Origin: Sphingomonadales bacterium
GTDB lineage: Bacteria > Pseudomonadota > Alphaproteobacteria > SMXS01
Direction: 5' to 3'
Assembly (NCBI GenBank): GCA_022844405.1
Contig: JALHLV010000010.1
Span: 1 to 64,000 of the forward strand
Length of the DNA stretch: 64,000 nt
In this document: piece by piece, positions 9,125 through 17,099 of the stretch
Layout of the letters: the number at the start of each line of letters is the position of its first letter
Numbering within the stretch: position 1 is the first letter of the stretch
Notes under the pieces: model-generated
The model's input: only the letters and a program-made list of their open reading frames with translations
What the model was told of the DNA's origin: nothing
Databases searched by the model: none
Translations under genes and position numbers: made by a program

Positions 9125-9967
9125 TTGATCGACTGGGGGCAGATGCTGATGGGGTTGGCGTTCGCGGCGGGCGGCGCCGCGCTGGGCGCCGGTATCGCCC
9201 TGCTCGCCACGCGCCACGCGCCGGAGAACCGGCGGCGGATCGCGGCCCTGTTCGGCTTCGCCGGCCTGGGTCTTGCCGTCGGCATCGGCCAGGCAGTGTT
9301 CCCGCCGCCCACCGCCGCCGTGCAGATCGCCCGCGAGATCGATAACGAGGCCGTGTTCCGCGTCGCCTTCGCCAACGATCCCGCGTTGCGCGGCACGATC
9401 ATCGAGCGGCTGGAGCAGGCCCGCGAGAGGGGCGGCGAGGAAGGCTATCTGAAGGAGTCCGAGAAGGTCGCGTTCGAGCTGTCGCAGAAGTACTTCCCGC
9501 TGGTGGTGTCGCGGGCCTCGGCCGAGGCGCTGGACCAGTTCCTCGACTTCGCTCTCGCCATGATCGGGGACCGCTACGAACACGCGCCCGACGTCTGCTA
9601 CGCCTATCTGAGCGGCGGCGGCGACGCGGCAGCGGGCGGCCTGGCCGACCTGCCGGTCCGGCTGCAACGGCAGGCGCAGGACGCCATGGAGGCGGTGGTC
9701 GCCTCAGCCGAAAACGAAGCCGCCGTCATGTCGGATGCCGAGCGGCAGGAAGCCGTTTCCCGGCTGAACCAGATTGTCACCGACCTGGTTCAGGGACCCG
9801 AGCGCCTGTCGCTCTATGTCGCCGATTATGCCCGCTATCCGGCGACTACGCCGGAGACCCGCAAGGGCGCTTGCCTGTTCGCCCTGCGGCTGCATCAGGC
9901 CATGAAGGCGGCGCCGCAGCCGCAGCGGGCCGCGCTGCTGCGGCTGACGATGGGGCCGCAGCCCTAG
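9125..9967 (+). CDS. Membrane-anchored protein of unknown function, paralogue 2
   Basis: 280 residues with two N-terminal hydrophobic segments (about 5-27 and 41-61), then a soluble helical domain homologous to the preceding gene. TTG 9125 follows GAGGGGA at 9113-9119 and lies 9 bp after the previous stop, so the two genes form one transcript; ATG 9143 is an alternative start. The conserved CYAY and ACLFALRLHQ segments mirror CYAF and TCLFLTRIYQ of the paralogue. It runs convergently into the CsgG-like gene with only 2 bp between stops. No family name is offered. Confidence 0.75.
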   Translation: MIDWGQMLMGLAFAAGGAALGAGIALLATRHAPENRRRIAALFGFAGLGLAVGIGQAVFPPPTAAVQIAREIDNEAVFRVAFANDPALRGTIIERLEQARERGGEEGYLKESEKVAFELSQKYFPLVVSRASAEALDQFLDFALAMIGDRYEHAPDVCYAYLSGGGDAAAGGLADLPVRLQRQAQDAMEAVVASAENEAAVMSDAERQEAVSRLNQIVTDLVQGPERLSLYVADYARYPATTPETRKGACLFALRLHQAMKAAPQPQRAALLRLTMGPQP

Positions 9968-9969
9968 CG

Positions 9970-10929
9970 TTATTCGGCGCGCAGCACGTCGCCGCGGACC
10001 GGCGCGCCCTCGACCGCCTTGGCCAGCGCGGTCTTCTCGCGCACGGTTTCGACCTCCACCGCGCCCACCTTGTCGATGAGGGTATCGATGACGACGCCGG
10101 TCCCCGGATCGACCAGCTCCTTGGTCTTGCGGTAGACCGCCAGCTTCATGCCCGGCTTGACGTTCTGGTTGGTGCCGGCGTTGACGTAGATGGCGCCGTC
10201 GGTGTTCTCGATCACCAGCGCCGACCACGGGACGTTTTCCATGCCGGTGGCGATCTTGGCCAGCGCCGCCTGGATCGCCTGCTCGGCGGCCTGGCCCAGC
10301 GGCGTCTCCTTGAACTGGGTACCGCCGACCTGGAAGTCGCCCCGCTGGTAGAGCGTGGCGTTGAACTCCTTCGACGAGGCCGAGCCCTCGGCCTTCGATG
10401 TGGAGATGACCTGCCCGGTGGTGGCGTCGATCAGCCGCAGGCTGATCTCGACCACGGCGGTGCTGCCGCTCATGCCGACGCCGCTGTTGCCGCCGAACAT
10501 GCCGGAGCCCAGCGAGATGCCGCCGCCCTTGGCCTTGGGACTGAACTTGGTGACCGTGCCGCGGATGATGACGCTGGCGCCGATCAGCTGGCCGCCCTTG
10601 GGCGCGGTTTCCGCGGTGGTGGCGCCCAGCTTGCCGAGCTGCTGCTCGGCCTCGATGTCGCCGAAGCCGAGGCGCTCGACCGCCACGAAACGGCCGTCGC
10701 TCATGATCGCCTCGAGCAGCATCTGCGACATGCCTTCGCCCGTCGCCGCGCCATAGAGCATGTTGGCGGATTCGAAGGTGCTGACGAACACGGTCTTCTT
10801 CGGGCCCGCATAAGGCGCAGCCGGGCCTTCGGCACGCGCCGGCGCGATCACCAGCACGGCGGCCAGCAACAAAGCGGGCAGCAGCGTGCCGCCTGCCGTC
10901 ATCATCGAACGAGGTGTCGCCATGCCCAT
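9970..10929 (-). CDS. CsgG/HfaB-family outer-membrane secretion or assembly protein
   Basis: 319 residues. The CsgG-like core begins with KKTVFVSTFES and continues through GEGMSQMLLEAIMSDGRFVAVER, ASVIIRGTVTKF and VEISLRLIDATTGQVISTSKAEG, the signature region of the family. CsgG forms an oligomeric outer-membrane channel for curli subunits and HfaB acts in holdfast anchoring. Here the N terminus looks like an ordinary Sec signal ending ARA-EG, not a lipobox, unlike CsgG itself. The C-terminal domain (about 215-319) has a GxKxAVYRK FlgT-like barrel feel. It lies 86 bp downstream of an exported Hcp-like protein on the same strand. Confidence 0.8.
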   Translation of the reverse strand: MGMATPRSMMTAGGTLLPALLLAAVLVIAPARAEGPAAPYAGPKKTVFVSTFESANMLYGAATGEGMSQMLLEAIMSDGRFVAVERLGFGDIEAEQQLGKLGATTAETAPKGGQLIGASVIIRGTVTKFSPKAKGGGISLGSGMFGGNSGVGMSGSTAVVEISLRLIDATTGQVISTSKAEGSASSKEFNATLYQRGDFQVGGTQFKETPLGQAAEQAIQAALAKIATGMENVPWSALVIENTDGAIYVNAGTNQNVKPGMKLAVYRKTKELVDPGTGVVIDTLIDKVGAVEVETVREKTALAKAVEGAPVRGDVLRAE

Positions 10930-11015
10930 GCCCCCATGCGGGCCGCGCCGGCCAGACCGGCGGCGCGCCGCTTCATCGAACGCCAGCCGTCCCGCTATCG
11001 GGGACGGGCGGCCCG

Positions 11016-11591
11016 TCAGATCTTCTTGGCCGGCGCCAGGTCGTAGCTCGCCTTGGGCGGCGCCCCCGACTTCTCCTTCGCGTCGTCCATCTTGTACTCG
11101 ATCTTGGCAAAATTGAGCGACAGGCTTTCCATGGGCCGGTCGCCGCCGGACGATATGGAATAGCTGCTGACCATCACGTTCTCGAGTTCATACGTCATGT
11201 ATTCCTGCTGGCCGCCGCCCGCCTTCCGGACGGTCAGGGTCGCGCTCTTGATATGCTTGCCCGTGGCGCAGGCCTGCATCAGCTTCACCGAGGACGGGCT
11301 GTAGGCCTTCGACAACGTCACGGTGCCGGGACCGGGCGGAGGTTCCTGGCTCCCGGCGGCGGCGCGACCACCGGGCGCCGCCCCAAAGCGCGGTCCCTGC
11401 GTCTGCTGCGCCGCGCCGAACGACCACGACATGATTTCGATCTCGCCCTTATGGCGGTCGGCGGTGGACTCGCCTTCGACGCCCTCGATCTTCAGGTACA
11501 TATCCGATGCCGCAGACGCCGCGGGCGCGCCGACGACGCAACCCATGGCGAGAGCGAACAGCCCCACAACGCCGCTTTTCAACGATGACAT
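11016..11591 (-). CDS. Exported Hcp1-like protein (type VI tube-protein family)
   Basis: 191 residues. After a Sec signal (about 1-29, ending APAASA) comes DMYLKIEGVEGESTADRHKG, EIEIMSWSFGAAQQ, a Gly/Pro/Arg-rich insert (about 62-85), then TVTLSKAYSPSSVKLMQACATGKHIKSATLTVRKAG and ENVMVSSYSISSGGDRPMESLSLNFAKIEY, all matching the Hcp beta-barrel family. Classical Hcp is cytoplasmic and lacks a signal peptide; no other T6SS gene is present. RBS GGGGAGG precedes ATG 11591. Its partner is probably the downstream CsgG-like protein rather than a T6SS. Confidence 0.8.
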   Translation of the reverse strand: MSSLKSGVVGLFALAMGCVVGAPAASAASDMYLKIEGVEGESTADRHKGEIEIMSWSFGAAQQTQGPRFGAAPGGRAAAGSQEPPPGPGTVTLSKAYSPSSVKLMQACATGKHIKSATLTVRKAGGGQQEYMTYELENVMVSSYSISSGGDRPMESLSLNFAKIEYKMDDAKEKSGAPPKASYDLAPAKKI

Positions 11592-11683
11592 GATCCGCCT
11601 CCCCAATCCGGCGTGCCCGGATGGCCCGGGAGCCGAACCTGATAGTACCACGTCGCCCGGAGGGCCGTTAGCCGAAAGGGCCC

Positions 11684-12487
11684 CTAGCCCTTCAGCGCCG
11701 CGAGCGCCGCCGCGTGCACCCGCCGGTCGCCGGCGGCGAGGATGCGGCCCGCCTGCCACGCCGGCTCGCCTTCCCAGTTGGTGACGATGCCGCCCGCCTG
11801 CTCGACGATGGGGATCAGGGCGTGGATGTCGTAGGGCTGCATCCTGGCCTCGACCACCAGATCCACGAAACCGTGCGCCATCATGCAGTAGGCGTAGCAG
11901 TCGCCGCCGAAGCGGCGCAGCTTCACCCGCTTTTCCACCCGCTGGAACGCGGGCCAGTCCACCTCGGGCTCGAACATGTCGGGCGTGGTGGCATAGAGCA
12001 CCGCGTCTTCCAGGCTTGCGCAGGGCCGCACCCGCAGCCGCCGGTCGCCGAGGAACGCGCCGTCCGGGCCGCCGGTGAAGCGTTCGCCGGTCACCGGCTG
12101 GTCCATGATGCCGACGATGGGCCGGCCATACTCGGCCAGGCCGATCAGCGTGCCCCAGGTGGGAAAGCCGCCGATGAACGAGCGCGTGCCGTCGAGCGGG
12201 TCGATCACCCAGGTGAACCGCTCGCCCCATTCGGCGCCGTGCTCCTCGCCATAGACGGCGTGGTCCGGGTAGCGGGCGGCGATCAGCGCGCGCATGGCGG
12301 TCTCGGCGTCGCGGTCGGCGGCGGTCACCGGATCGAAGTCGGCGGGCCGCTTGTTGTCGATGGCGCCGGCCGACCGGAACAGCGGCCTGATCACCGCGCC
12401 GGCGGCGTCGGCCAGCGTGTGCGCGAAGGCGAGCAGCTCGCGCGCCTCGGCGTCGCTCAGTCGCTCCCTGCCGTCGGTGCCGGTCAC
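11684..12487 (-). CDS. hisN: Histidinol-phosphatase of the IMPase family
   Basis: 267 residues, IMPase fold. Motifs are YGEEHG (E81, E82), the metal site WVIDPLDGTRSF (D96, D99) and YDIHALIPIVEQAGG with the second-metal Asp. The pattern GGFPTWGTLIGL and YCMMAHGFVDLVVEA is typical of HisN-type histidinol phosphatases, which carry out the penultimate step of histidine synthesis. No other his gene is present. GTG start at 12487 with GGGGAAA upstream. It is the second IMPase-fold gene in the window and is clearly distinct from cysQ. Confidence 0.82.
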   Translation of the reverse strand: MTGTDGRERLSDAEARELLAFAHTLADAAGAVIRPLFRSAGAIDNKRPADFDPVTAADRDAETAMRALIAARYPDHAVYGEEHGAEWGERFTWVIDPLDGTRSFIGGFPTWGTLIGLAEYGRPIVGIMDQPVTGERFTGGPDGAFLGDRRLRVRPCASLEDAVLYATTPDMFEPEVDWPAFQRVEKRVKLRRFGGDCYAYCMMAHGFVDLVVEARMQPYDIHALIPIVEQAGGIVTNWEGEPAWQAGRILAAGDRRVHAAALAALKG

Positions 12488-12557
12488 GGATTTCCCCTTG
12501 CGTGCGATGTTCGGCTGCCTAGGTTAGGCACTCCGTTCCAACAGGGGAAGCACCCAA

Positions 12558-13685
12558 GTGGCCGCCCGCGACTGCGACTTCGTGATCATCGGCGCCGGCA
12601 TCGCCGGGGCGAGCGCCGGCTATTTCCTCAGCCGCCACGGCTCCGTGGCGCTGCTGGAGCGGGAAAGCGCGCCCGGCTATCACACCACGGGCCGGTCGGC
12701 GGCGTTCTACGCGCCGTCCTATGGCGGCGCCAGCATCAGGCCGCTGACCATCGCCTCGGGCGCGTTCCTGCGCCAGCCGCCGGAAGGTTTCGCGCCGACG
12801 CCGCTGCTGAGCGACCGGCAGGCGCTCTACATCGCCCGAGAGGACCAGATCCCGACGCTGGATGCGTTCGAGGCGGCGCTGCGGCCGCTGGAGCCCGACA
12901 TCGTCCGGATGGACGGCAAGGGCGCCCGCGAACTGTGCGGCGTGCTGCGCGAGGACTACGTCGCCTCGGCGCTGCTGGAACCGGAATGCTCGGACCTGGA
13001 CGTCAACGCGGTGCACCAGGGCTTCCTGCGCGGCCTGCGCCAGCGCGGCGGCAGCGTGGCCACCGACGCCACCGCCCGGTCCATCGTCCGCGAGGGCGGC
13101 AAATGGGTGGTCGAGACGCCGTCCGGCACCTGGCGCGCGCCGGTGCTGGTCAACGCGGCGGGCGCCTGGGCCGACCAGGTGGCGGAACTCGCCGGCCTCA
13201 AGCCCATCGGCATGCGCCCGCTGCGGCGGACCATCGTCATCCTGCCGCCGCCGCCGCTGTTTTCGCCTCACTGGCCGGTGGTGCTGGATGTGGACGACCA
13301 GTTCTACTTCAAGCCGGAATCAGGCCGCATCCTGGCCTCGCCCGCCGACGAGACGCCGAGCGACCCGGTCGATGCCCAGCCCGAGGAGATCGACGTCGCC
13401 ATCGCCGTCGACCGCATCCAGCGGGCGGCCGACATCCCGGTGCGCCGGATCGAGAACAAGTGGGCGGGCCTGCGCACCTTCTCACCCGACCGCACGCCCG
13501 TCGTCGGCTTCGACAGCCAGGGGCCGGGCTTCTTCTGGTTCGTCGGCCAGGGCGGCTACGGCATCCAGACCGCGCCGATGATGGGACGCCTCGCCGAGAG
13601 CCTGATCGTCGACCGCATGATGCCCGGGGAGCTGGAAGGCTTCGGCGTCACCGCCGCCACCTACGACCCCGACCGATTCGACTGA
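12558..13685 (+). CDS. FAD-dependent oxidoreductase (DAO / glycine-oxidase-like)
   Basis: 375 residues of the D-amino-acid-oxidase-like flavoprotein family. The dinucleotide-binding FVIIGAGIAGASAGYFLS occupies about residues 8-25, followed by TTGRSAAFYAPSYGG, and the C terminus carries GQGGYGIQTAPMMGRLAESL, which closes the FAD site. Likely oxidises a secondary amine or D-amino acid with electron transfer to oxygen or quinone; the substrate is not evident. GTG start 12558 follows GGGGAAG. Divergent from hisN, 10 bp ahead of a quinone oxidoreductase. Confidence 0.85.
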   Translation: MAARDCDFVIIGAGIAGASAGYFLSRHGSVALLERESAPGYHTTGRSAAFYAPSYGGASIRPLTIASGAFLRQPPEGFAPTPLLSDRQALYIAREDQIPTLDAFEAALRPLEPDIVRMDGKGARELCGVLREDYVASALLEPECSDLDVNAVHQGFLRGLRQRGGSVATDATARSIVREGGKWVVETPSGTWRAPVLVNAAGAWADQVAELAGLKPIGMRPLRRTIVILPPPPLFSPHWPVVLDVDDQFYFKPESGRILASPADETPSDPVDAQPEEIDVAIAVDRIQRAADIPVRRIENKWAGLRTFSPDRTPVVGFDSQGPGFFWFVGQGGYGIQTAPMMGRLAESLIVDRMMPGELEGFGVTAATYDPDRFD

Positions 13686-13695
13686 GGATTTACCC

Positions 13696-14667
13696 ATGAA
13701 AGCCATCATGTGCCGTGAATTCGGCGACCTGTCCGTGCTGAAGCTGGAGGAGGTGCCCGATCCTGTCGCCGGGCCAGGCCAGGCGCTGGTGCGCATCCGC
13801 GCCTGCGGCATCAACTTCGCCGACAGCATCATGGCGGCAGGCAAGTACCAGAACCAGCCGGCGCTGCCGTTCATCCCCGGCTCGGAAATCGCCGGCGACA
13901 TCGTCGCCCTGGGCGAGGGCGTGGGCGGGTTCGCCGTCGGCGACCGGGTGATGGGCCTGACCGGCGGCGGTTATGCCGAGCTGGCGGCGGTGAACGTCGA
14001 CCGGCTGACGAAACTGCCCGGCGGCCTGGGCTACGAGCAGGCGGCCAGCTTCGCCGTCACCTACGGCACCAGCCATGTGGCGCTCGCGCACCGGGCGCGG
14101 CTGCAGCCGGGCGAGACGCTGCTGGTGCACGGCGCGGCGGGCGGCGTCGGCCTGACTGCGGTGGAGCTGGGCAAGATCATGGGCGCGCGGGTCATCGCCA
14201 CGGCGGGCGGGCCGGACAAGCTGGAGATCGCCCGCGCCGCCGGCGCCGACGAGGCCATCGACTATCTGGCCGAGGACATCCGCGAGCGGGTGAAGGCGCT
14301 GACCGGCGGGCGCGGTGCCGACGTGATCTACGATCCGGTGGGCGGCGACGTGTTCGACGCCTCGCTGCGCTGCGTCGCCTTCGAGGGCCGCATCCTGGTG
14401 ATCGGCTTCGCCGGCGGACGGGTGCCGCAGATCCCGGCCAACCATGTGATGGTGAAGAACGTCGATATCATCGGCGTCAACCGCCCGGCCTATGACGCGC
14501 TGGCGCCGGAGGTGTCGCGCCGCAGCCAGGAGGAACTGCTGGGCTGGCTGGCCGAGGGCCGGATCAGGCCGCTGGTGTCGAAGACGTTCCCGCTGGAGCG
14601 GGCCGTCGAGGGCCTGGAATCGGTGGTGACCCGCAAGTCCACGGGCAAGGTCGTGATCACGCCGTGA
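13696..14667 (+). CDS. NADPH:quinone oxidoreductase, zinc-independent MDR family
   Basis: 323 residues. GroES-like N-terminal domain (ACGINFADSIMAAGKY, then FIPGSEIAGDIVALGEGV) and Rossmann domain with LLVHGAAGGVGLTAVEL; no zinc-binding Cys cluster, so quinone-reductase type rather than alcohol dehydrogenase. The C terminus ends STGKVVITP. It probably reduces quinones or enones with NADPH. It is co-directional with the flavoprotein 10 bp upstream, and they may be co-transcribed. A related MDR gene (58399-59397) exists elsewhere in the window. Confidence 0.87.
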   Translation: MKAIMCREFGDLSVLKLEEVPDPVAGPGQALVRIRACGINFADSIMAAGKYQNQPALPFIPGSEIAGDIVALGEGVGGFAVGDRVMGLTGGGYAELAAVNVDRLTKLPGGLGYEQAASFAVTYGTSHVALAHRARLQPGETLLVHGAAGGVGLTAVELGKIMGARVIATAGGPDKLEIARAAGADEAIDYLAEDIRERVKALTGGRGADVIYDPVGGDVFDASLRCVAFEGRILVIGFAGGRVPQIPANHVMVKNVDIIGVNRPAYDALAPEVSRRSQEELLGWLAEGRIRPLVSKTFPLERAVEGLESVVTRKSTGKVVITP

Positions 14668-14751
14668 AGGCGCCCGTGGTAGCGGGGTAACAGTGTTTCT
14701 CGGCGAACCCGGCCTGTAACCCATTGTTCATGAAAGATTTCCCGAATTGCC

Positions 14752-14779
14752 TTGATTCACGGCCGGGGAGTCTTAAAAT
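14752..14779 (+). promoter_or_regulatory. Promoter of the intergenic small RNA
   Basis: TTGATT (14752-14757) and TAAAAT (14774-14779) are separated by 16 bp. The predicted start, about 14786, coincides with the first base of the hairpin that begins the RNA. Confidence 0.6.
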
Positions 14780-14786
14780 CAGCCTC

Positions 14787-14884
14787 GTACCTTCGGCCGC
14801 GTTTCTCGCGAGAAGGTACTGCCCTTCGTGGGCGTTTCCTCCCTAAACTTGGGCCACTCCAGGCAACTGGAGTGGCTCTTTTTT
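14787..14884 (+). ncRNA. Candidate small RNA with CUCCC linker (copy 1)
   Basis: An independent transcription unit between two genes. Structure in order: hairpin GTACCTTC/GAAGGTAC (14787-14794 with 14812-14819) with an inner CGCG/CGCG stem; a small hairpin GCCC-TTCGT-GGGC (14821-14833); an unpaired linker TTTCCTCCCTAAACTTG; and a terminator hairpin GCCACTCCAG-GCAA-CTGGAGTGGC with TCTTTTTT. From CUCCC to the T-run it aligns with 59756-59798. A single-stranded CUCCC next to hairpins is typical of alphaproteobacterial anti-Shine-Dalgarno sRNAs, but I cannot assign a named family. Confidence 0.65.
14853..14884 (+). terminator. Rho-independent terminator of the small RNA
   Basis: A perfect 10-bp stem GCCACTCCAG/CTGGAGTGGC with loop GCAA, followed by TCTTTTTT. 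Confidence 0.9.
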
Positions 14885-14900
14885 GATCCCGCCAGGCGGA

Positions 14901-15824
14901 TCACACCGCCTTGAGCAGCGTGGGCGGCAGCGCGGCCAGCGCCAGGATCAGCGCGCTCATGGCGCCCTGGAGCGCCGCGAAGCCGTCGGCGCGACCCATG
15001 GTCGCCTCGTCCATGTAGAGCGCCCGGTTGATCTCGATCTGCAGCGCGTGGCGGCCCTCGCGCGGCACGCCGTAGTGCCGGGTGTTGAAGCCGCCCGAAT
15101 AGGGATCGTTGCGGACCACGCGGTAGCCCTGGTCGGCGAGCGCCTGTTGCGCCGCGGCCATGACCTCGCCGTGGCAGCTCCGGCCGTAACGGTCGCCGAG
15201 GATGAAGTCGGGCATGGCGCCGGTGCTCTTCAGCGGCATGTCGCCCCACGAGCCGCCAACCGACGGCATGGAATGGCAGTCGACGAGCACGGCGCAGCCG
15301 AACTGGCCGCGGGTCCGGTCGAGCAGCCGCGACAGCGCCTGGTGATAGGGCTTGTAGACCGCCGACACCCGGCGCTCGGCCTCGGCGAACGGCATGCGGC
15401 CCCGGTAGATGGCGGTGCCGCTCGCCACCACGCGGGCGATGGTGCCGAGCCCGGCGGCGACGCGGCCGGAACGGGCGTTGACGAATTCGGGCAGCGGCCC
15501 GTCGAACATCTCCGGGTCCAGCTCCCACGCCTCGCGGTTCACGTCCAGATAGGCGCGGGCGTAGGTGGCCTGGATGAGCGGCGCGCCGAGATGGGGCGCG
15601 GCGCCGAACAGCTCGTCCACATAGGCGTCCTCGGAGGCGCGCAGCGTGTGCGGGTCGAGCCGCGACGACGACACGAAATCGGCCGGGTAATATCGGCCGC
15701 TGTGCGGCGACGAGAACACCAGCGGCGCGGTCTGGCGCGCCGGCTCGGTCACCAGGCATGCAGGCGGTCCGGCCTCCGTGACGGGCGCGGCCTGGACTTT
15801 GCGTGCGGGTTCGCTGGGGGTCAT
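14901..15824 (-). CDS. N-formylglutamate amidohydrolase family protein
   Basis: 307 residues. Family motifs: FSSPHSGRYYP near residue 37, ASEDAYVDELF, ARAYLDVNREAWELD, DCHSMPS in the centre and QIEINRALYMDE near the C terminus. The enzyme hydrolyses N-formylglutamate to glutamate and formate in histidine degradation, though many family members act on other N-acyl amino acids. No hut genes are present, so the specificity is uncertain. ATG 15824. It runs toward the small-RNA terminator from the other side. Confidence 0.85.
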   Translation of the reverse strand: MTPSEPARKVQAAPVTEAGPPACLVTEPARQTAPLVFSSPHSGRYYPADFVSSSRLDPHTLRASEDAYVDELFGAAPHLGAPLIQATYARAYLDVNREAWELDPEMFDGPLPEFVNARSGRVAAGLGTIARVVASGTAIYRGRMPFAEAERRVSAVYKPYHQALSRLLDRTRGQFGCAVLVDCHSMPSVGGSWGDMPLKSTGAMPDFILGDRYGRSCHGEVMAAAQQALADQGYRVVRNDPYSGGFNTRHYGVPREGRHALQIEINRALYMDEATMGRADGFAALQGAMSALILALAALPPTLLKAV

Positions 15825-15951
15825 CGTCCGATCATCCGGTGCCGGATGCGCCTACGGCAAGGCACTTCCGCGTTGAAGTATGACGGATTTTGTCGGCGGA
15901 GCAACCGGCCGCGCGAAACCGTCCAGGCGCGCCATTCCGGCAACACAGGTC

Positions 15952-15979
15952 TTGCGCCACCGGACGTTTTGCTTATAGT
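15952..15979 (+). promoter_or_regulatory. Promoter of tRNA-Val
   Basis: TTGCGC (15952-15957), 16 bp, TATAGT (15974-15979), followed by CCGCGCC. The last base of the -10 is 17 bases before the tRNA 5' end. The -10 and discriminator region match those of pntAA. Confidence 0.65.
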
Positions 15980-15995
15980 CCGCGCCGATCCCGAG

Positions 15996-16070
15996 GGGCG
16001 CATAGCTCAGTGGTAGAGCACTACGTTGACATCGTAGGGGTCGCAAGTTCGAACCTTGCTGCGCCCACCA
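15996..16070 (+). tRNA. tRNA-Val (GAC)
   Basis: A complete cloverleaf of 75 nt. The acceptor GGGCGCA pairs with TGCGCCC, the discriminator is A and CCA is encoded. The D arm reads GCTC..GAGC, the anticodon stem CTACG/CGTAG has loop TTGACAT with anticodon GAC at 16028-16030, and the T arm is GCAAG-TTCGAAC-CTTGC. It reads GUC and, by wobble, GUU valine codons. A TATAGT promoter lies just upstream. The 163 bp that follow hold a CTCCCC/GGGGAG hairpin but no clear terminator. Confidence 0.95.
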
Positions 16071-16233
16071 TTATCCCCCTTGAACCTACCAGCGTTGTTG
16101 ATTCTCCCCTCTGGGGGAGCGGCTTGCACCGTCCGCGCTTCGTCGGCGGGTTCCGGGCCGGAGTTCCCGATTGCGGCATCAGGTGTCCGCCCATAGCATG
16201 AATGCCTGTTCGGGAAACGAGGGAGGTCGGTTC

Positions 16234-17019
16234 ATGGGACGGGTGCAGGACAAGGTGTGTCTGGTCACGGGCGGCGGCTCGGGCCTGGGGCGGGCGGACG
16301 TGCTGGCGCTGGCGCGCGAGGGCGCCAAGGTCGTCGTCACCGACATCAACCGTCAGGGCGGCGAGGAAACCGTCCACCAGGCGGGCGCGAACGCCATCTT
16401 CATCGCGCACGATGTCGCCGAGCGCGACCAGTGGGAACGGGTCATCGCGCGGACGCTCGATCATTTCGGCGAGCTCAATGTCGTGGTCAACAATGCCGGC
16501 ATGGTCAAGCCCGGCAATGTGGAGACCTGCAGCTGGGAGGACTACCAGCTGCACCAGCGCATCCACATGGACGGCACCTATCTGGGCCTCAAATACGGCA
16601 TCGAGACCATCAAGCGGAACGGCAGGCCGGGCTCGATCATCAACATGGCCTCGACCACGGCGATCATGGGCTACAAGGACGTCTTCGCCTATGCCGCGTG
16701 CAAGGGCGCGGTGCGGTCGATGAGCAATGCCGCGGCGATCCACTGCCAGCAGCAGCGCTACAAGATCCGCGTCAACTGCCTGCTACCCGGGGTGATCATC
16801 ACGCCGCTGGTGCTGGGGATTCGCGCGGCGACCGCCGGCACCGGCGAAGCCCAGCAGATCAGGGTGGAAGCGGACGAGGCAAAACCCGGGCCAGGAGTCG
16901 GCGAACCGATGGACGTGGGCAACACGGTGCTGTTCCTCGCCTCGGACGAATCGAAGTTCATCAACGGCGCCGAACTGCGCATCGACAACGCCGCCTGCGT
17001 CAACCCGGCGCCGCTTTAG
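16234..17019 (+). CDS. SDR-family oxidoreductase
   Basis: 261-residue classical short-chain dehydrogenase. The NAD(P) site is TGGGSGLGR (12-20), D37 in VTDIN after beta-2 favours NAD, then NNAG (86-89). The catalytic S140, Y153 and K157 are in MASTT and YAACK. The C terminus has PMDVGNTVLFLASDESKFINGAELRIDN. ATG 16234 has GAGGGAGG upstream; longer in-frame starts lack an RBS. The substrate, probably a hydroxysteroid-like or 3-hydroxyacyl alcohol, cannot be told from sequence. Confidence 0.88.
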   Translation: MGRVQDKVCLVTGGGSGLGRADVLALAREGAKVVVTDINRQGGEETVHQAGANAIFIAHDVAERDQWERVIARTLDHFGELNVVVNNAGMVKPGNVETCSWEDYQLHQRIHMDGTYLGLKYGIETIKRNGRPGSIINMASTTAIMGYKDVFAYAACKGAVRSMSNAAAIHCQQQRYKIRVNCLLPGVIITPLVLGIRAATAGTGEAQQIRVEADEAKPGPGVGEPMDVGNTVLFLASDESKFINGAELRIDNAACVNPAPL

Positions 17020-17099
17020 GGGAGCCGTGTCGCGCCCACCATTCCCTCTCCCATCGAGGTTCTCTCGGGCGCCGCCAGTGCCGCGTGCAGCCGGAGGCT

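Noticed and set aside
11016-11591. Type VI secretion system
   Set aside because: Only an Hcp-like protein is present, and it has a Sec signal. No VgrG, sheath, baseplate or ClpV gene is visible.
16100-16116. Terminator after tRNA-Val
   Set aside because: A CTCCCC/GGGGAG hairpin is present, but there is no T-run.
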